64,000 bases of DNA from Phytophthora sp. 'mugwort' (taxonomy: Eukaryota; Oomycota; Peronosporomycetes; Peronosporales; Peronosporaceae). How positions within the stretch are numbered: the first letter of the stretch is position 1; each line of letters opens with the position of its first letter. The stretch is taken from NCBI GenBank assembly GCA_033558025.1, contig JAUCEF010000001.1, positions 1,240,001 through 1,304,000 on the forward strand, read 5' to 3'. Of the stretch, positions 32,670 through 44,370 are shown one piece after another. The translations under genes and the position numbers were made by a program. The notes beneath the pieces were generated by a model. That model ran no database searches, was not told the DNA's origin, and saw nothing but the letters and a program-made list of their open reading frames with translations.

Positions 32670-34834
32670 TTACGCGGAAAGTTGGGCCACTTCGTCGCGC
32701 AGCGCTTGCTCATTGTTGAGCTTCTGCAGTTGGTCGTCGTTAAGCGAGTCGCCAGCCTCCTTCTTCGCCTTGATCGCGTCGATCTGCTTGAGCTTCTTCA
32801 GCAAGTTCTTCACCTTCTTGGCCTTCTCCTCGGACGTCATCTCAGCCGCGATCGGCTTGGCTGGTTCCTCCTTAGCAGGCGCCGTGCCGGCGACCTTAGC
32901 GAGAGCTTCTTCCACAGCAGCCTTGGCCTCAGCGACCTCCTGCGCCTTCTTCTTGCGCGCGCTCTTGCTGAGCTTCTTGGGTGCCGCAGCCACCCCCATG
33001 CCAGGAATCACGCGAGGCACAGCACCTGGGATCGACGAAGTGGCGGTGCGAGGAGCTGCATATTTGTTACGGTCCAGCTTCCTTGAGCCACCTTCCTCCT
33101 TGCGCATCATAGCAGCAAGAGCACCCGTCGAGTTCGGCGGGCGGTACGCCTGAGGCTTCGGAGCAGCCTTCGGGGCCGCCGACAAGGAGCCAAAGCCCGT
33201 AGCCTCACCCTTTCGACGCGGAGACTGAGGACGATTCGGGTACGTGTCCTGTGCTGCCGGCCGGAACTTGAGATCGTACAGCTCGCCACGTTCTTCCTGG
33301 TGAATGGGACCCGTACCATCATAACGGAAGACCTTAAAGCCGTTATCCACCCGCAGACGCGGGAACGTAGTGGCCGTAGCGAAGTAGCGGCTGTCAGGCG
33401 ACCAAGCGAAAGTTGTGGCCGAGTTGGACGTCGCTGAACCCATCTTTTTCAGCTTGTTGCGTTCCCAGAAGTCCATATCGCCGCGCAGGTTACCAAACCC
33501 AGCAAGGCATAAGAAACGTCCATGCGGGCTCCAGCTGACGTGATTGCGAGGCGCCGCACCGAACTCGAAGATGGGCAGCGCCTTATTGTCGTAAAGGGTG
33601 GCGTGAGCAGGCATCGCTCCAGCAATGACCACGAAACCGCGGCCAGTGGGGTCCCAGGCCACGTCATGCACAGTGCCTTCCTTCGTGAGCGGCACAATGC
33701 AGTCATACTCGCCATCGCTCTGGAGGAAGAAGAGTCCCGTTTCACCATAGTACGATTTGCCCGACGTATCGATGTCCGTGCGCGTCTCAATAATCAGCGC
33801 ACTTCCCGTGGGGGACCACTTCAGCGCCACGTCCTGAGCCTTGTAGAAACTCTTAGTCGCCGTCGGGATGTCCAGACTGTTCGGGAACTGGTAAATCTTA
33901 ACGCTGGCAGGCTTGCCTTTCTTCTCTGGAACGAACAGAGCCACCTTGTAAGGAGCGCTGCCGGGAGCCACGCTGAAGTTCGCCACGTTCTGACCACCCA
34001 ATAGAAAACAAGCCACAGCATCAGCGCCTACAGCCCAGCTCGCCCATTTTATAACTGTTCGGGCCACATACCGGCAAGTTAATCTGACCAATCGAGCCCG
34101 CGCCAATGTCATGACCATTGTAGAGCACCACGCCATTCGCGCTCTGACGCGCACAGATCGTCTCATCCGATGACCACTGGAGCGGCGGCCATTTCTATCA
34201 TCGCCAATCAATAAAACAATTGTTAGCCCAACTCACCAGTCGACAACGCAATATTTACGTACGTCACGTGTATACGACTTGTGGTTGAAACGCACGACCT
34301 CCTTGCCCGCGGTGGCATCCCATACGATGAGGTTGCCGAGGTCTGAGTCCTTCTGGGGTCGCTGCCACGTAAGCAAGTACGATCCCAGCGGCGACCAGGC
34401 CACAGCGTGGATGCCTGGGTTGGCAACATCCGTCACTACAGTACCGTTGTCTGCGTCGCGCACCGTGAAACCCGAGGCAGTGTTTACCAGCACCATAAGC
34501 TTGCCGTCCTCCGTGAACTCCATGAGGTCGGCGCCCGGGGCGTCAAAGTTCTCGTCGCGATCGATCTTAACCTCATCCTTGCTGGAGGAGGGTGGACCCC
34601 ACATGGCCTCGATGCCGCTCTTGCCGCGCAGGAAGAACTTGGTGTGCGGCACGTTGCTCGAGTCGTCTTTTGCTGTGATACGTGGAGGGAAAGGGAGTGG
34701 CAGACGGTTAGTGGATGGAGTGCGAGTGTATCAAGGTTTCGGAAAGATCTTTCCAGCATTGGGCAGCATCTTCACGCTGCGATGCATGTGAAGATGCGCT
34801 CGCGCGGTAGGTGCCAAGACGCACCTGTTGCCAT
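32670..34834 (-). CDS. EIF2A: Eukaryotic translation initiation factor 2A (eIF2A)
   Basis: The exons on the minus strand, 34825-34834, 34263-34672, 34072-34194 and 32670-33989, give 620 residues, close to the usual 580-650. The introns (152, 68 and 82 bp) are GT-AG. The first exon is only 10 nt (ATG GCA ACA G). eIF2A is a WD40 beta-propeller protein that binds 40S ribosomes and supports alternative initiation. The propeller is seen in blocks such as FFLRGKSGIEAMWGPP (N-terminus), VDVAWDPTGRGF-like repeats, APRNHVSWSPHGRFLCLAGF, NLRGDMDFWE, TFAWSPDSRYFATATTFPRL and RVDNGFKVFRYDG. The C-terminal tail is charged and helical (KKVKNLLKKLKQIDAIKAKK), ending LRDEVAQLSA, as in the family. Upstream are an ATTGG (CCAAT) box (34884-34888 as CCAAT on plus) and GCTCATACAG, an Inr-like sequence about 40 bases before the ATG. 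Confidence 0.93.
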
Positions 34835-34902
34835 CGTTGCCTGCTTTGGTGGTGTGGATGCGGTTCACTGTATGAGCAGGCGGCCAATCACGTTCCAGTA
34901 AA

Positions 34903-34960
34903 ATATCACCGGTTAATTGTTACAAAAAAAACATTTTTTGTAACAATTAACCGGTGATAT
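34903..34960. repeat. Perfect inverted repeat, 27-bp arms, 4-nt loop
   Basis: The arms at 34903-34929 (starting ATATCACCGGTTAATTGT) and 34934-34960 are perfectly complementary, with loop AACA. It sits about 70 bp upstream of the eIF2A start codon. It could be a MITE relic, a cruciform or a regulatory structure. Confidence 0.95.
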
Positions 34961-35952
34961 ATCCAAATTCAATATCATTAGTAAAAATATTTGTATACTG
35001 CACTAATAAGCAGAGCAGACCTCATCAAATTCGAGAATTTTCTGATTTTCCCCGAATATCCCGACTAAAGTTTCCGAGATTCGGGATTTGATCAGCAATG
35101 CTTGACCAGTCAAGTGAGTGGTACAGACAACGACCGGTAAATCCCCCGACAGCAAAATACGCCTCGAGAGAGTGGCATTCCTAAGTCTGTATCAAGAAGA
35201 AATCAGATCGTTTTAGCCAATCAAAATTATGATTGATGCATCAGCATCAAAATTATTTATGATGCTTTGCGTATTTTCATGTGTAATGGCTGTTTGCCTT
35301 AGAGCCGAATGTAAACACGCACTTTCAAAAGCATAAGATGCCCCAGGGAGCAGCCCTAGCTTTAGTTTGCAATAAGTACGTGGATAAGATGGACAATTAC
35401 TTTTATAAAAGAACCCTGTGGTTGAAGTTTAACCCCAATATATCGGATTAAGAACAGAAATCAATTCAACCAAACTTATTACAATTATTTAAGTTAAGTT
35501 CCCATAAGTGCTGTCCTGGGCCAAATGCGTACTGCAATCCGCCGACAAGTGTCTCGTTGTCCTGTTACGTAACTTATGGGGTAAAATTAAACATTTTTTT
35601 GTTTGTTTTTGCACATTTAGGTCTGACTATGTGCATTACCGATTTCTTGGGATCTGCCAAATCGGTTTTATGAGCCTTTAAATTTTAGTTTTAACCAATC
35701 AGATGTATTTATTCCGATTTGGCGTATTTTGCTGTCGTTTTCAAATCTGGTCCTTAATTATGGAGTTCATCAGGTGGCGTATTTGCCGGTCGTTGTCTGT
35801 AGTGCGGCGGCGACAGCTTCCGGCTCGCCCGTTGATGTAATTCGACACGTTTAACTTGAGAAAAAGACAATTATGCGCCAAACGACAATCACCAACAAGC
35901 CAAAGCCAGTCCGAAGACGGCTAAGAAAGGAACCAAGTTCGTTGACCCTCAC
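34961..35952. other. AT-rich intergenic stretch with MITE-like repeats
   Basis: I see no gene. Most of it (35123-35800) is a MITE-like unit described separately. Confidence 0.6.
35123..35800. mobile_element. MITE-like element with nested terminal inverted repeats
   Basis: The outer arms are ACAGACAACGACCGGTAAAT (35123-35142) and its complement at 35781-35800 (19 of 20 match). An inner pair is CGACAGCAAAATACGCC (35147-35163) against a perfect complement at 35721-35737. A further pair is CCCATAAGT (35502-35510) against ACTTATGGG. There is no coding capacity inside about 680 bp. The flanks do not give me a clear target duplication, so the superfamily is open. Confidence 0.7.
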
Positions 35953-37985
35953 TTGCGACGTTACGGCCTGAAAGTGGGCTGTCACCACGCCACTGCAGAC
36001 AGTCGTGTGCTGATTCTGTGTGGCATTCGGCAAAGTAGCAGCATCCGCCAGCGGCGACGAGGTCAAGAAGCTGCGGAAGGGGACGACCAACACAGAGTTC
36101 TTCACATCTTTCTTTACGGACAACTACCATCAGCATCTCCTTGGTCAGCACCCCATCAAATATGCCTAGTACACTGCACTCACAATAGCCACGGAAAAGG
36201 ACGCTTTCTTTAATGAACCCGACGTGCCGTTTATTGCCCGCGCTCAAGACAGCCTTCGACTCGGAGAATCCACTTCACGTCCTGGTCCAGAAGGCGATTG
36301 TCAGCACCATCATTGGCAGACTCCTCTTCCATCCGGACGACGTGGGATGGACGGTCGCACCAGCGCGCTATGTCCATCTTCACCCCAGCAGCCGATGGCT
36401 TCGAGTTGGTCACTTAAACCCCCACCCGCTTCCGTTGTGCGTTCGGTTAATGAGCCGTGGTTCTTCCTTTCGCATGGCCGCTTTATTACTGGAATACCAA
36501 GGTAGAGACAGGCATCGGCCTCTCAAGTGGCTTCTCTCAGGCCGTTACGGCTCATTGTTGCTCACACGGTGTGCGCCGCTTCCTTATATCTCCTATCTCG
36601 CGCTTTGGCAAAGGCGTGGTCTTCCTCAATTGCGTTGGATTATGCCACCCACCAAGAGAAGTTGTACGTGGATGTCCGCTGTCGGTTCTACATGAAGGGT
36701 GAACTACACAATTTTGATCTACTCGCCATCCCGCTCCACAAGCGTCACACGTCAACGTGCATTTACGCGGTCGTGCGTTGGCGTCAGCAGCTTCTCGGCG
36801 TCGCAACGGATGGGGCTGCTACAGTGGTCGGCAGCATTGGTCTTGTCATCTAGCTCGAGGGAGAGACTAATGGGTCAATGCCCCGGGCCTGGTGCGGTTT
36901 CCATCAGTTGGAGTTGAAGATGCAGTCGGTTTTCCGGCACGACTCAATGAGACGTCCTATCGAAGCTCACGGCCCAAATCAGTTATCTCCGTCATCAGCA
37001 AATTCTGATACCTCAGATGCGCTCGGTCAGCCCCAAAGTCGTCAGTACAAGATGGCTCTCCATGTTCGAAGTCGCCGATTGGCTGTGTCCACATGCTTGA
37101 CGATTACTGCTCCCATGGTCGACGAGAGTATCGGCCGAGCCGAACATGGTCTGGTGGATCTTTTGGTACGCTCTGTGCGAGTTGGCGAAAGAAGCTAACG
37201 CAGTTCCGATGTCTCTGCAAGACCTCCCGGCCCTTGTTAGCAAGCAGCATGGTCGCTTCAAGAAACTGGTCACCAGACTTGGCTGGAGCCGTAGGTCCAT
37301 TGAGCGCCATGGAGCTGGAGCAGATGGATCACAACTGTTACAAGATCAATGGCACTTTCGCAATCTCCCACTCAAAGGCGCATGCGTGCGTGGAGATGTA
37401 GGATCTGTGGGTTCTGGAAAATCTTCGATGGCTGAGCGATAAACAGAAGAACAAGGTCGTGATGGCTGTCGCGAGAATGTACTTGCGATCACCAATATCT
37501 ACATCTTGACGGACGAGGCGCCCCCGGTATTACCAAAGGAGCTTGTGTCGACTTCGCTCGTCAAGATGGCAGCGTGTGTGAAGCTCTATCGCGACCAACT
37601 CGAACTGCACTTTGGGAACAGAGAGATCTACCCAAATCTGTGAGGAGCTCAAAGAGCTGGCCTCGGCGTTTTGTTCCGCGATTGACGGTTTTACCCCTCG
37701 CCCTCTTTGGCGATATGTGGCGCATCGGAGGATCAGCGGAGAAACTTCAAGTTCAGCTCGTTTCTGCAGCGGAGTCGCGGCCGGGTTTTCGAACACCGCC
37801 ACTGTTGAAGCGGATTTTTTCTGTTGTGGACGATGTGAAGGCTGATAAACGCGCCGCTGTATGCACGGCAGATAATGGAGTCGCGACGTCGGGGCTCTTG
37901 ATAACACTGAACAAATGTCGTATTCGAAACACCCATGCAAAATCGGTTTTCCCGACTCCTGTATCGACCATCGGTCGGTTTTGAT
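35953..37985 (+). pseudogene. hAT-like transposase remnant (second oomycete family)
   Basis: This is a decayed RNase H-like transposase. In order, over changing frames: HHATADSRVLILCG with FRQSSSIRQ-like finger residues (about 35990-36050), LVQKAIVSTIIGRLLFHPDD (about 36280-36340), AWSSSIALDYATHQEKLYVD (about 36620-36670), VRCRFYMKGELHNFDLLAIP (about 36670-36735) and WRQQLLGVATDGAATVVGS (about 36780-36835). Then a VWCGAHQ-like region (WCGFHQLELKMQ, about 36890), LASSMVASRNWSPDLAGAVG (about 37250), GTFAISHSKAHACVE (about 37350) and a damaged dimerisation end near 37780-37980. The blocks match a widespread oomycete family; stops throughout. It ends just before the copia target site at 38042. 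Confidence 0.7.
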
Positions 37986-38041
37986 GTGGAACCGGAAAAT
38001 ATGGGAGGTCCTCCCTTTATTAAAAGGGTCTTTAAGAGGTC

Positions 38042-38046
38042 TGCTG
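38042..38046. repeat. Target-site duplication TGCTG (left)
   Basis: TGCTG directly before the left LTR; an identical TGCTG (44623-44627) directly follows the right LTR. Confidence 0.9.
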
Positions 38047-38296
38047 TGTTAAGGTGTAGGACCGAGGTTGGAAGAGACTTGGGTAGAAGGATGTAAACGA
38101 AGTTATGATTGAGTTGTTAGGAAGGCACAAGCAACTAGCACCAACTAGAACTGATAGTCAATCAACGATAGATTGATACCTTATATGGGTACACCATTGT
38201 GTGTACATAACACATAAGCACTTTATACATCATATAAGTATATATGAGAGGTTGTGTATTAAACATTGTCGTCCTCAGCTGCTCATTTCTCCAACA
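38047..38296 (-). repeat. Copia 3' LTR (left)
   Basis: Starts TGTTAAGGTGTAGGACCG and ends TTTCTCCAACA on the plus strand; aligns end to end with 44371-44622. It is the 3' LTR because the polyprotein reads leftwards. Confidence 0.93.
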
Positions 38297-39764
38297 GCTT
38301 ATCTGCGGCTGAGGGCGGCATGAGGTTTGTCTTGCCGTGGAGAGATTAATGGCCTGCTTATTCAAGTGACATTGTCGTCCCAGAGGTGGCTGTTGCGGGC
38401 AAACCGCGCCACCGTGCCAACAAGGTGCAATGCTGTCAGTTTTGTTTTCTGACAGGACTTTTGTTTGGGCCACAGTATGTAATGTATCCTAATTTTAATA
38501 GTAAAAAATGGGACTATGTTATGGAACAGTGGTATCGTCAGTTGGAAATGCAATTGCTTCGTTTGTACTATTGCTGGACTCTCTTAAGGTGTCATGCACC
38601 TAGCGTTTGCTGTAGAAATATATTTGTTTCGCTACTTGAGAACATGTAGAGTCTATTTAGGTGCTAGCCATTGTTGGCTGCTTCCTAGGCTGCAGCATTG
38701 TCGATACGATGTTGCACGAAAGTGCATGCTTCTTTGTTATTATGCATGCATGTAAGAGTGAGAGAGCTTTGAGTTGAATCATTTCCGATTCTTCTCGCTC
38801 AAAGCTCCTCCTCCGCTACAAGTTTTCAAGGTTCGAATATTATTTACTTCGTATTATTTTTTTTAACAAGCTGATGCTTGCTGGTAGAGTGCCTGGCATG
38901 AGTTGCTTCTTTATCTCAATAGGGCCTTTTTGGTCACGAACGGATTTGTAGCTTCTCAAATGTTGGGTAGTTTATTATCAAGTTGGCGTTATTATTATTT
39001 CCTTATGGTGCTCTTTATTAATGCTTTTATCCTGCACATTTATTAGATGCCAAAGAGAACCCGGCTTCGGGTTAAATATCAAACTAAGATCGGCTACCCG
39101 ACAAGTACTCGTACTGTGGGTTATACTCCGTCAACAATGCTTTGCAGGAGGTTAAATTTCTGACGCCGCAAATGATGAAGAGAGTTTTAACCGGCTAGCT
39201 ATGGTTGAATCACATGTCGATCATGGTCATGAACGCTACGGGGCGTATACGACTCAGGTCCTACATTTGCTTTGCAGAAAAGGGGTAAGCAACTTTGTTA
39301 TCTTAACCGACAACTCCCCGGTTTTAAGAAAAGGGGGCTGCGCACTGGGCTTGTTGCAGATTGTCAACATGCCTCTATCCTCATCATTGGCCGTCGTCCT
39401 GGACAGCTCAAAGGTACTTAGCACAGCATTGGGCGTGCCAAGCTCGGTAATCGCTTTGTATTTTATCGATCGCAACGAGTACCATGTTTTCATAACTGGA
39501 AGGAGCAATTTCGCGACTATATCCATGAGATTGATAGGGTGTATGCTATCGAGGACATTACTACCAACCGTGTACAGTAGTAGTAGCACTTTTTTGGTTC
39601 AATTCATATATTTCATTTGTATAAATTTATTTGTTAATATATATTATTATAATATATTTGGTCATAATTTTGTTATTGCAATCATTTTGCTAGTTGTCTT
39701 TTGATTGGTTTTATTAAAAATTGCTGCGTATATTTTGGAATATTTGCTGATTATTTCCATTAAA
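38297..39764. other. Unexplained internal segment of the copia element
   Basis: About 1.47 kb between the pol stop and the 3' LTR, where only a short untranslated region and polypurine tract are expected. No polypurine tract borders the LTR at 38297. It holds an LTR-like block (38590-38820) and a 167-codon plus-strand frame (39201-39704) with no recognisable motif. A nested insertion is likely. Confidence 0.5.
38590..38820 (+). repeat. LTR-like block, possible solo LTR
   Basis: It begins TGTCATGCACC and ends CCTCCGCTACA (TG...CA ends). I see no 5-bp target duplication (TAAGG before, AGTTT after) and no second copy in the window, so the call is tentative. Confidence 0.35.
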
Positions 39765-42700
39765 CTACTGGAGCGGTACAAAGGGCATTTCGTTGCCGTA
39801 CGAATGTTGGCTTTGTAAGCGATTTTCTAAAAATGTCTGCTACCATTTCTTTGATGTTGCAGTAATTTATACAGAATTCCTTGCGTTCCACCTTTTCTTG
39901 TATGAATGGAAACGAACGTCTATGTGTTTTGATCCGCCGTGGAGCTCTGCATTGTAAGAGAGTTTAAAGCAGCTTTGATTGTCTTCATAGAGTATGATGA
40001 CGTTTGGACTGTCATGCTTTAGTTCAGCGAGTAGTAGTCTAAGGAAAATGACTTCCTGCATGCAGTGGCATAGAGCAATGTACTCAGCTTCGGTTGTGGA
40101 CAACACGACTGTGTGATGTTTTCTGGATTGCCAGGAGATTGGACTACCACACATGTAGGTCACAAAGCCCCCTACTGATCGCCTAGTATCTTGCCAATTT
40201 GCATAGTCAGCGTCTGAGAACGCAGTGAGATAGTGCTGTGCTTTATACAGCTCTATATTTTAGCCCTCCCAAGGTAATGCTGAGGTTGCGTGTACCATTA
40301 AGGTACTTAGGCCTCTCTTAACTGCATTCCAGTGGAGTTTTCCTGGATTGGCAAGGAACTGACTAACGTTACGAAGAAAATGGGCTAGGTCAGGCCTGGT
40401 CTTCATCATTAAGTACATGAAGCTACCTACTGCCTCTCTGTACGGGATTGCTGTCATCTCACCTTTTCTGCCTGCGTTTTGCAGGGCACATGTCGAGTGA
40501 GAGTTTGACACTTGGGTCGGTCGGTGTACCGATGGGTATGAATTTAGGTGGGAGAATCGAGCCAGTACTTTGGTAGCGTACTTCTCTTGGTGGATAAAGA
40601 CAGACCTGTTTTTCCGGTCACGTATTATGACCATCCAAGGAGATACTGTGCTTCCCCAAGGTCGGACATTTTTAATCGCTTTTTGAGCGCGTCCTTGATG
40701 GAAGTAATGGTAGCAACAGTAGGTGCAATGATGAGGAAGTCATCGAAGTAGACAAGAATGTAGCATGTATGCCCATCGACTTCACCGACAAAAACGCATT
40801 GGTCTTTGACGAGTTTGAGAAATTTCATCGTCATCAAAAAGATACAAAGTGTGAGATACCAGATTCGAGGTGCTGTTTAAGGCCGTATAGGCGCTTCAGT
40901 AATTTATACACCAAGTGTTCTTTGCCTCTAGTAGTAAGACCTTCGGGTTGTGTCATGTAGATCTCTTCGTCTAAGAAGCCATTGAGGAAAGCTCTTTTCA
41001 CGACCATTTAATGGATCTCAAGATCGAGAAGCGCAGCTATGGTGAGTAGAAGGCGGAGGACTTCCATGCGGATGACGAGTGAGAATATCTCGTCGTAGTC
41101 AATGCCATATCTTGAAGGAAACCTTTAATTACCAATCGTGCTTTGTATCGATCGATGGCGCCGTCGCCTTTGTATTTAACGACAAATACCCAGCGGCACT
41201 GTAATGCTCGGCGGCCTCTTGGGAGTTTAGTGAGTTTCCATGTTTTGTTTTCCATTAGGGATTTATACTCAGACTGGGCGGCACCTTTCCAGTGGAGTGC
41301 TTCTCGGTACATTTTCGGCTCCGAAATGTGTCGAATAGCTAGCAATGTGTGGATTTGCGTAAGCTGCACCTTGCGTTCTTCCACGTCAAGTGGTCGTCTA
41401 GTAAACTTGTGTTGTCTGGGCGGTCTGGAGCGTGTTTTGCCTTTTGTTGAGACCGCCGGACTTGTCAGCTGTAAGGACGGTTGCATTGCGTTTTTAAGCA
41501 TGCCAACTAGTGGCGGAAGACGCTGTGACTGTGGTACCGGTGATGTAGTTTTAGCATTGGGACTGAGTGAATCTGCAGTGGTATCGGATTGTAGAAACTC
41601 CAACGTGAGATATTTCTCTTCACGGAATTTTTACGTCTCTGCAGTAGATAACACGATTCTCAGTTATATTAAGAAGTCTGTACCCCTTCTTATTGGAAGG
41701 AATCATGCACTTCTTAGATCGGTTTTCGAGCTTGTTGCGATAAAGTTCTGGAATGTGCGCGTATGCATCCAAATACTTTGATGTAGTATGCCGATGATTT
41801 GCGATTGAACCACTTGTCGTGGGGAGTGATACTATCCGTAACAGAGCTCGGAGTTACGTTGAGGAGGTCAGCGACGTGTTTGACGCATTCTCCCCAGAGA
41901 ACGTGGGGTAAGTTTCCATCAATTAAGAAAGCTCTTGTGCGTTCAAGCAGTGTGCGCATACGCCTCTCTGCTACACTATTTTGTTGGGGTGTGTAGGCAT
42001 TTGTGAATTAAGCGTGTATGTTGTACTTCTCGAAGATATTTCTTCCGAGCTTTTCATACTCACGGGCGTTGTCGCTTTGGAGATTTCGGATCTCTTTATC
42101 ATACATGTTCTCGGTGTATTCGAACTGGCCTACATCGGCGCGGAACATGTTGCGGCCTTTCTTTCTGAAATCATCATCGCATTCGTACAGGTCTGACTTT
42201 CGCTTAATGATGTAGATGTAACATATAGCGTGAGAAGTCATCGATGAAAGTGAGGAAGTAGTGGCAGCCCGAGAGTGTTGCCACTGGCAATGGTTGTCGG
42301 TATGAAACTTCTCAGGAGGAAATTTTATCCTTTCAACTGATCGTTTATTAAATGGGTTACGTTTAGATTCTGCGCATGTGCATGATGAGCATAAGTAGTC
42401 TTTGCTGGAGTCGAATCTCAACAGTCCCATGTCCTTGACTTTCTTGGCCTTAGCCAGATCCTGCATAACGCGAAAGTTAGGATGACCCATTGGTTTGTGC
42501 CAGAGCATAATATTGTCAGACGTACCGGATTTGGCCAGGTATGCCACTTGGTTAATTTTCACAATGCGAGCATTGAATTGGTAGAGGCGAGTGCCATCTT
42601 CAGTCTTGGTTTCGAATTTGGTTCCACGATCGAAAAACAGAATGCATTTCTTGGTGTTGGGAAAGTTGATCTTGTAGTCCTTTTCAACAGCTTGGCCCAC

Positions 42701-44366
42701 CGAGAGCAAGTTGAACTTGAGTTCAGGTGCGTACAGCACGTTGGTCAGGGTAATGACTCGATCGTTTCCCTTTGTGTCCTTGGCAGTCAACTTCACGTCA
42801 CCAGTTCCCGTAATGGGTATTTGGTGATTGCCTCCGACTGTGATGGACTTGCCCGCGGTCGGCTTTAAGGTCTCAAACCAGTATTGGACGTGACGTGGCG
42901 AGTGCATCCGGAATCGATCGTCCATGTTAGATCGTGGTGTTCTACTTGATCAGTAAGGCTCACGTCCTCGGTTTGACGGGTAAGGTCGAGTGTTGTGATG
43001 ACAATTATGCCATACTCACTATTATCGGATCCGTTGCCTTCTTGGTTGCGTCGACCGTGAAATTTGTTTCGTTTTCCTTGGTCGCTACGACCGTGATTTC
43101 CACGGCGATCTTGGCGTTTTCCATTAGGACCGTGGTTGTTGTTGTTTCCACGACCATTGTATTCGCTCCGTGGGTTGTTACCGCGGTTGCCCTGTAGCCA
43201 TCTTGTACGGGTACTGATGCTGAGTGTCTTGTAGCGCTTTCAGCTTAAAGTTGGCAGGAAGAACCGTACCAGCCTTAATCTGGCCATCGCGTAGGTGGCG
43301 CTGCGGAATGTAGCAGACAACCGTGTCGTCGTTGTCGCGGTGACAGTACGTGCATTTCAACGAAACCACGACTGCTGTCTCCGTCTTGGTAGGGGCTTGG
43401 AGATCCGCTGGCATTGGAATTGGCGCTGTGGCTCTGAGGACTCTTTTAGCCCGGGTCTCCCTTGATTCAGGTGTCCCTTGTCGGAGAACGTAACGATTGC
43501 GCGCTAGCTCGTTCTGGACCTTGGTCCCAATGTGCCATTTCAAATCCTCGTACGGAATGAACTTCCGGCTGCCTTTCCAGACTGCCAGTTTAGACTTCCA
43601 CTCCGTTGGGAGGGAATGGTACAGATAGAACGACTTTTGTTCGTCGCTCATCTCGCTGTTCGTGGCTTCCGCGGCTGCCTTCATGGAGTCTTCCAAGTCG
43701 ATGATGAACGCCATGAGATCGGCGCCTTCCTCGTATTTGAGGGTCATCAGATACGACTGGATGTAGTACGGATCGCCGTGGATGACAGCACCTTCGTACT
43801 TTCTACAGATCGTATGAAATATTTCATACGCCATAGTCTTGTCCTTCACCATGAGAACGTGTTGATCGTCAATGGTTTTGATGAGGAAGGCTTTAGCTTT
43901 GGCTTCATCGAGCCTTAGCTTCTTCGAGTTCAGCTTCAGGCTCTTGGCCTTCAGCTTCTCAGCCCGCTTCAGATCATCACACTTTTTAGAAGTGAATGAC
44001 TGGATTAAGGGTGGTTGTACCTGCCCCATTTACACATCGCCGTCGTCTCCAGCGGTAGCGGACTCCGAACTTGAGTCGGGGGAGGACTCACTCGATAAGG
44101 AGTCCCCCATGTCGTTGGCACTGGGTGCCCCAGCGGCGTCTATCGCGGCTCCATTTCGTCCATATCAGCCAGTGCCGGGTTGAGGTCTTCATCGGAGGAG
44201 AAGTCGTAGTCCTCGTCGCCTGCGTAGTCGGCTTGGGCGACGAAGCCGATGAGGTTCTCGCCTTCGAGGGCGGCGGTCACTCGGGTCTTCCAGATAACCC
44301 GAAGTTCCGGCCGTTAAGGCGCGGAAAATCGCGGTCGTCGGCGCTTGAGTCTTGCGTTGGGCTCAT
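39765..44366 (-). pseudogene. Copia Gag-Pol polyprotein, frameshifted
   Basis: Read leftwards. Gag probably starts at 44366 (MSPTQDSSADD...FPRLNGRN), shifts frame near 44300 (LWKTRVTAALEG), and has a main block at 43178-44029 with a damaged zinc knuckle (CTYCHRDNDDTVVCYI). The protease motif IDSGCTRHVT is at about 42905-42935, followed by a frame change into QYWFETLKPTAGKSITVGG. Integrase has LWHKPMGHPNF and CSSCTCAESK (the HHCC zinc site, 42370-42510), SDNAREYEKLG near 42060, then NLPHVLWGECVKHVADLLN (about 41880). RT has LHWKGAAQSEYKSLMENKTW (about 41260), RWVFVVKYKGDGAIDRYKAR (about 41160) and VYFDDFLIIAP (about 40750, catalytic F-D-D in place of V-D-D). RNase H has GSPISWQSRKHHTVVLSTTE (about 40110) and EDNQSCFKLSYNAE, then KHIDVRFH (about 39910). 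Frame breaks make it inactive. Confidence 0.9.
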
Positions 44367-44370
44367 GACC
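44356..44370 (-). promoter_or_regulatory. Primer-binding site resembling half-tRNA(iMet)
   Basis: The minus strand directly after the 5' LTR reads GGTCATGAGCCCAA. Its complement TTGGGCTCATGACC looks like the anticodon stem-loop of an initiator Met tRNA (loop CTCATGA, anticodon CAT, GGG/CC stem), the kind of half-tRNA primer known for Drosophila copia. The ATG within it is also the likely gag start codon. Confidence 0.6.

Noticed and set aside
31929..34262. U12-type introns in the neighbouring PDCD7-like and eIF2A genes
   Set aside because: Every donor seen is an ordinary GT site (GTGCGT, GTACAT, GTACGT, GTATGT); none has the ATCCTT extension.
39201..39704. A 167-codon protein gene inside the copia element
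   Set aside because: No recognisable domain, a low-complexity F/I/Y-rich tail and an overlapping antisense frame of similar quality; reported only as part of an unexplained segment.
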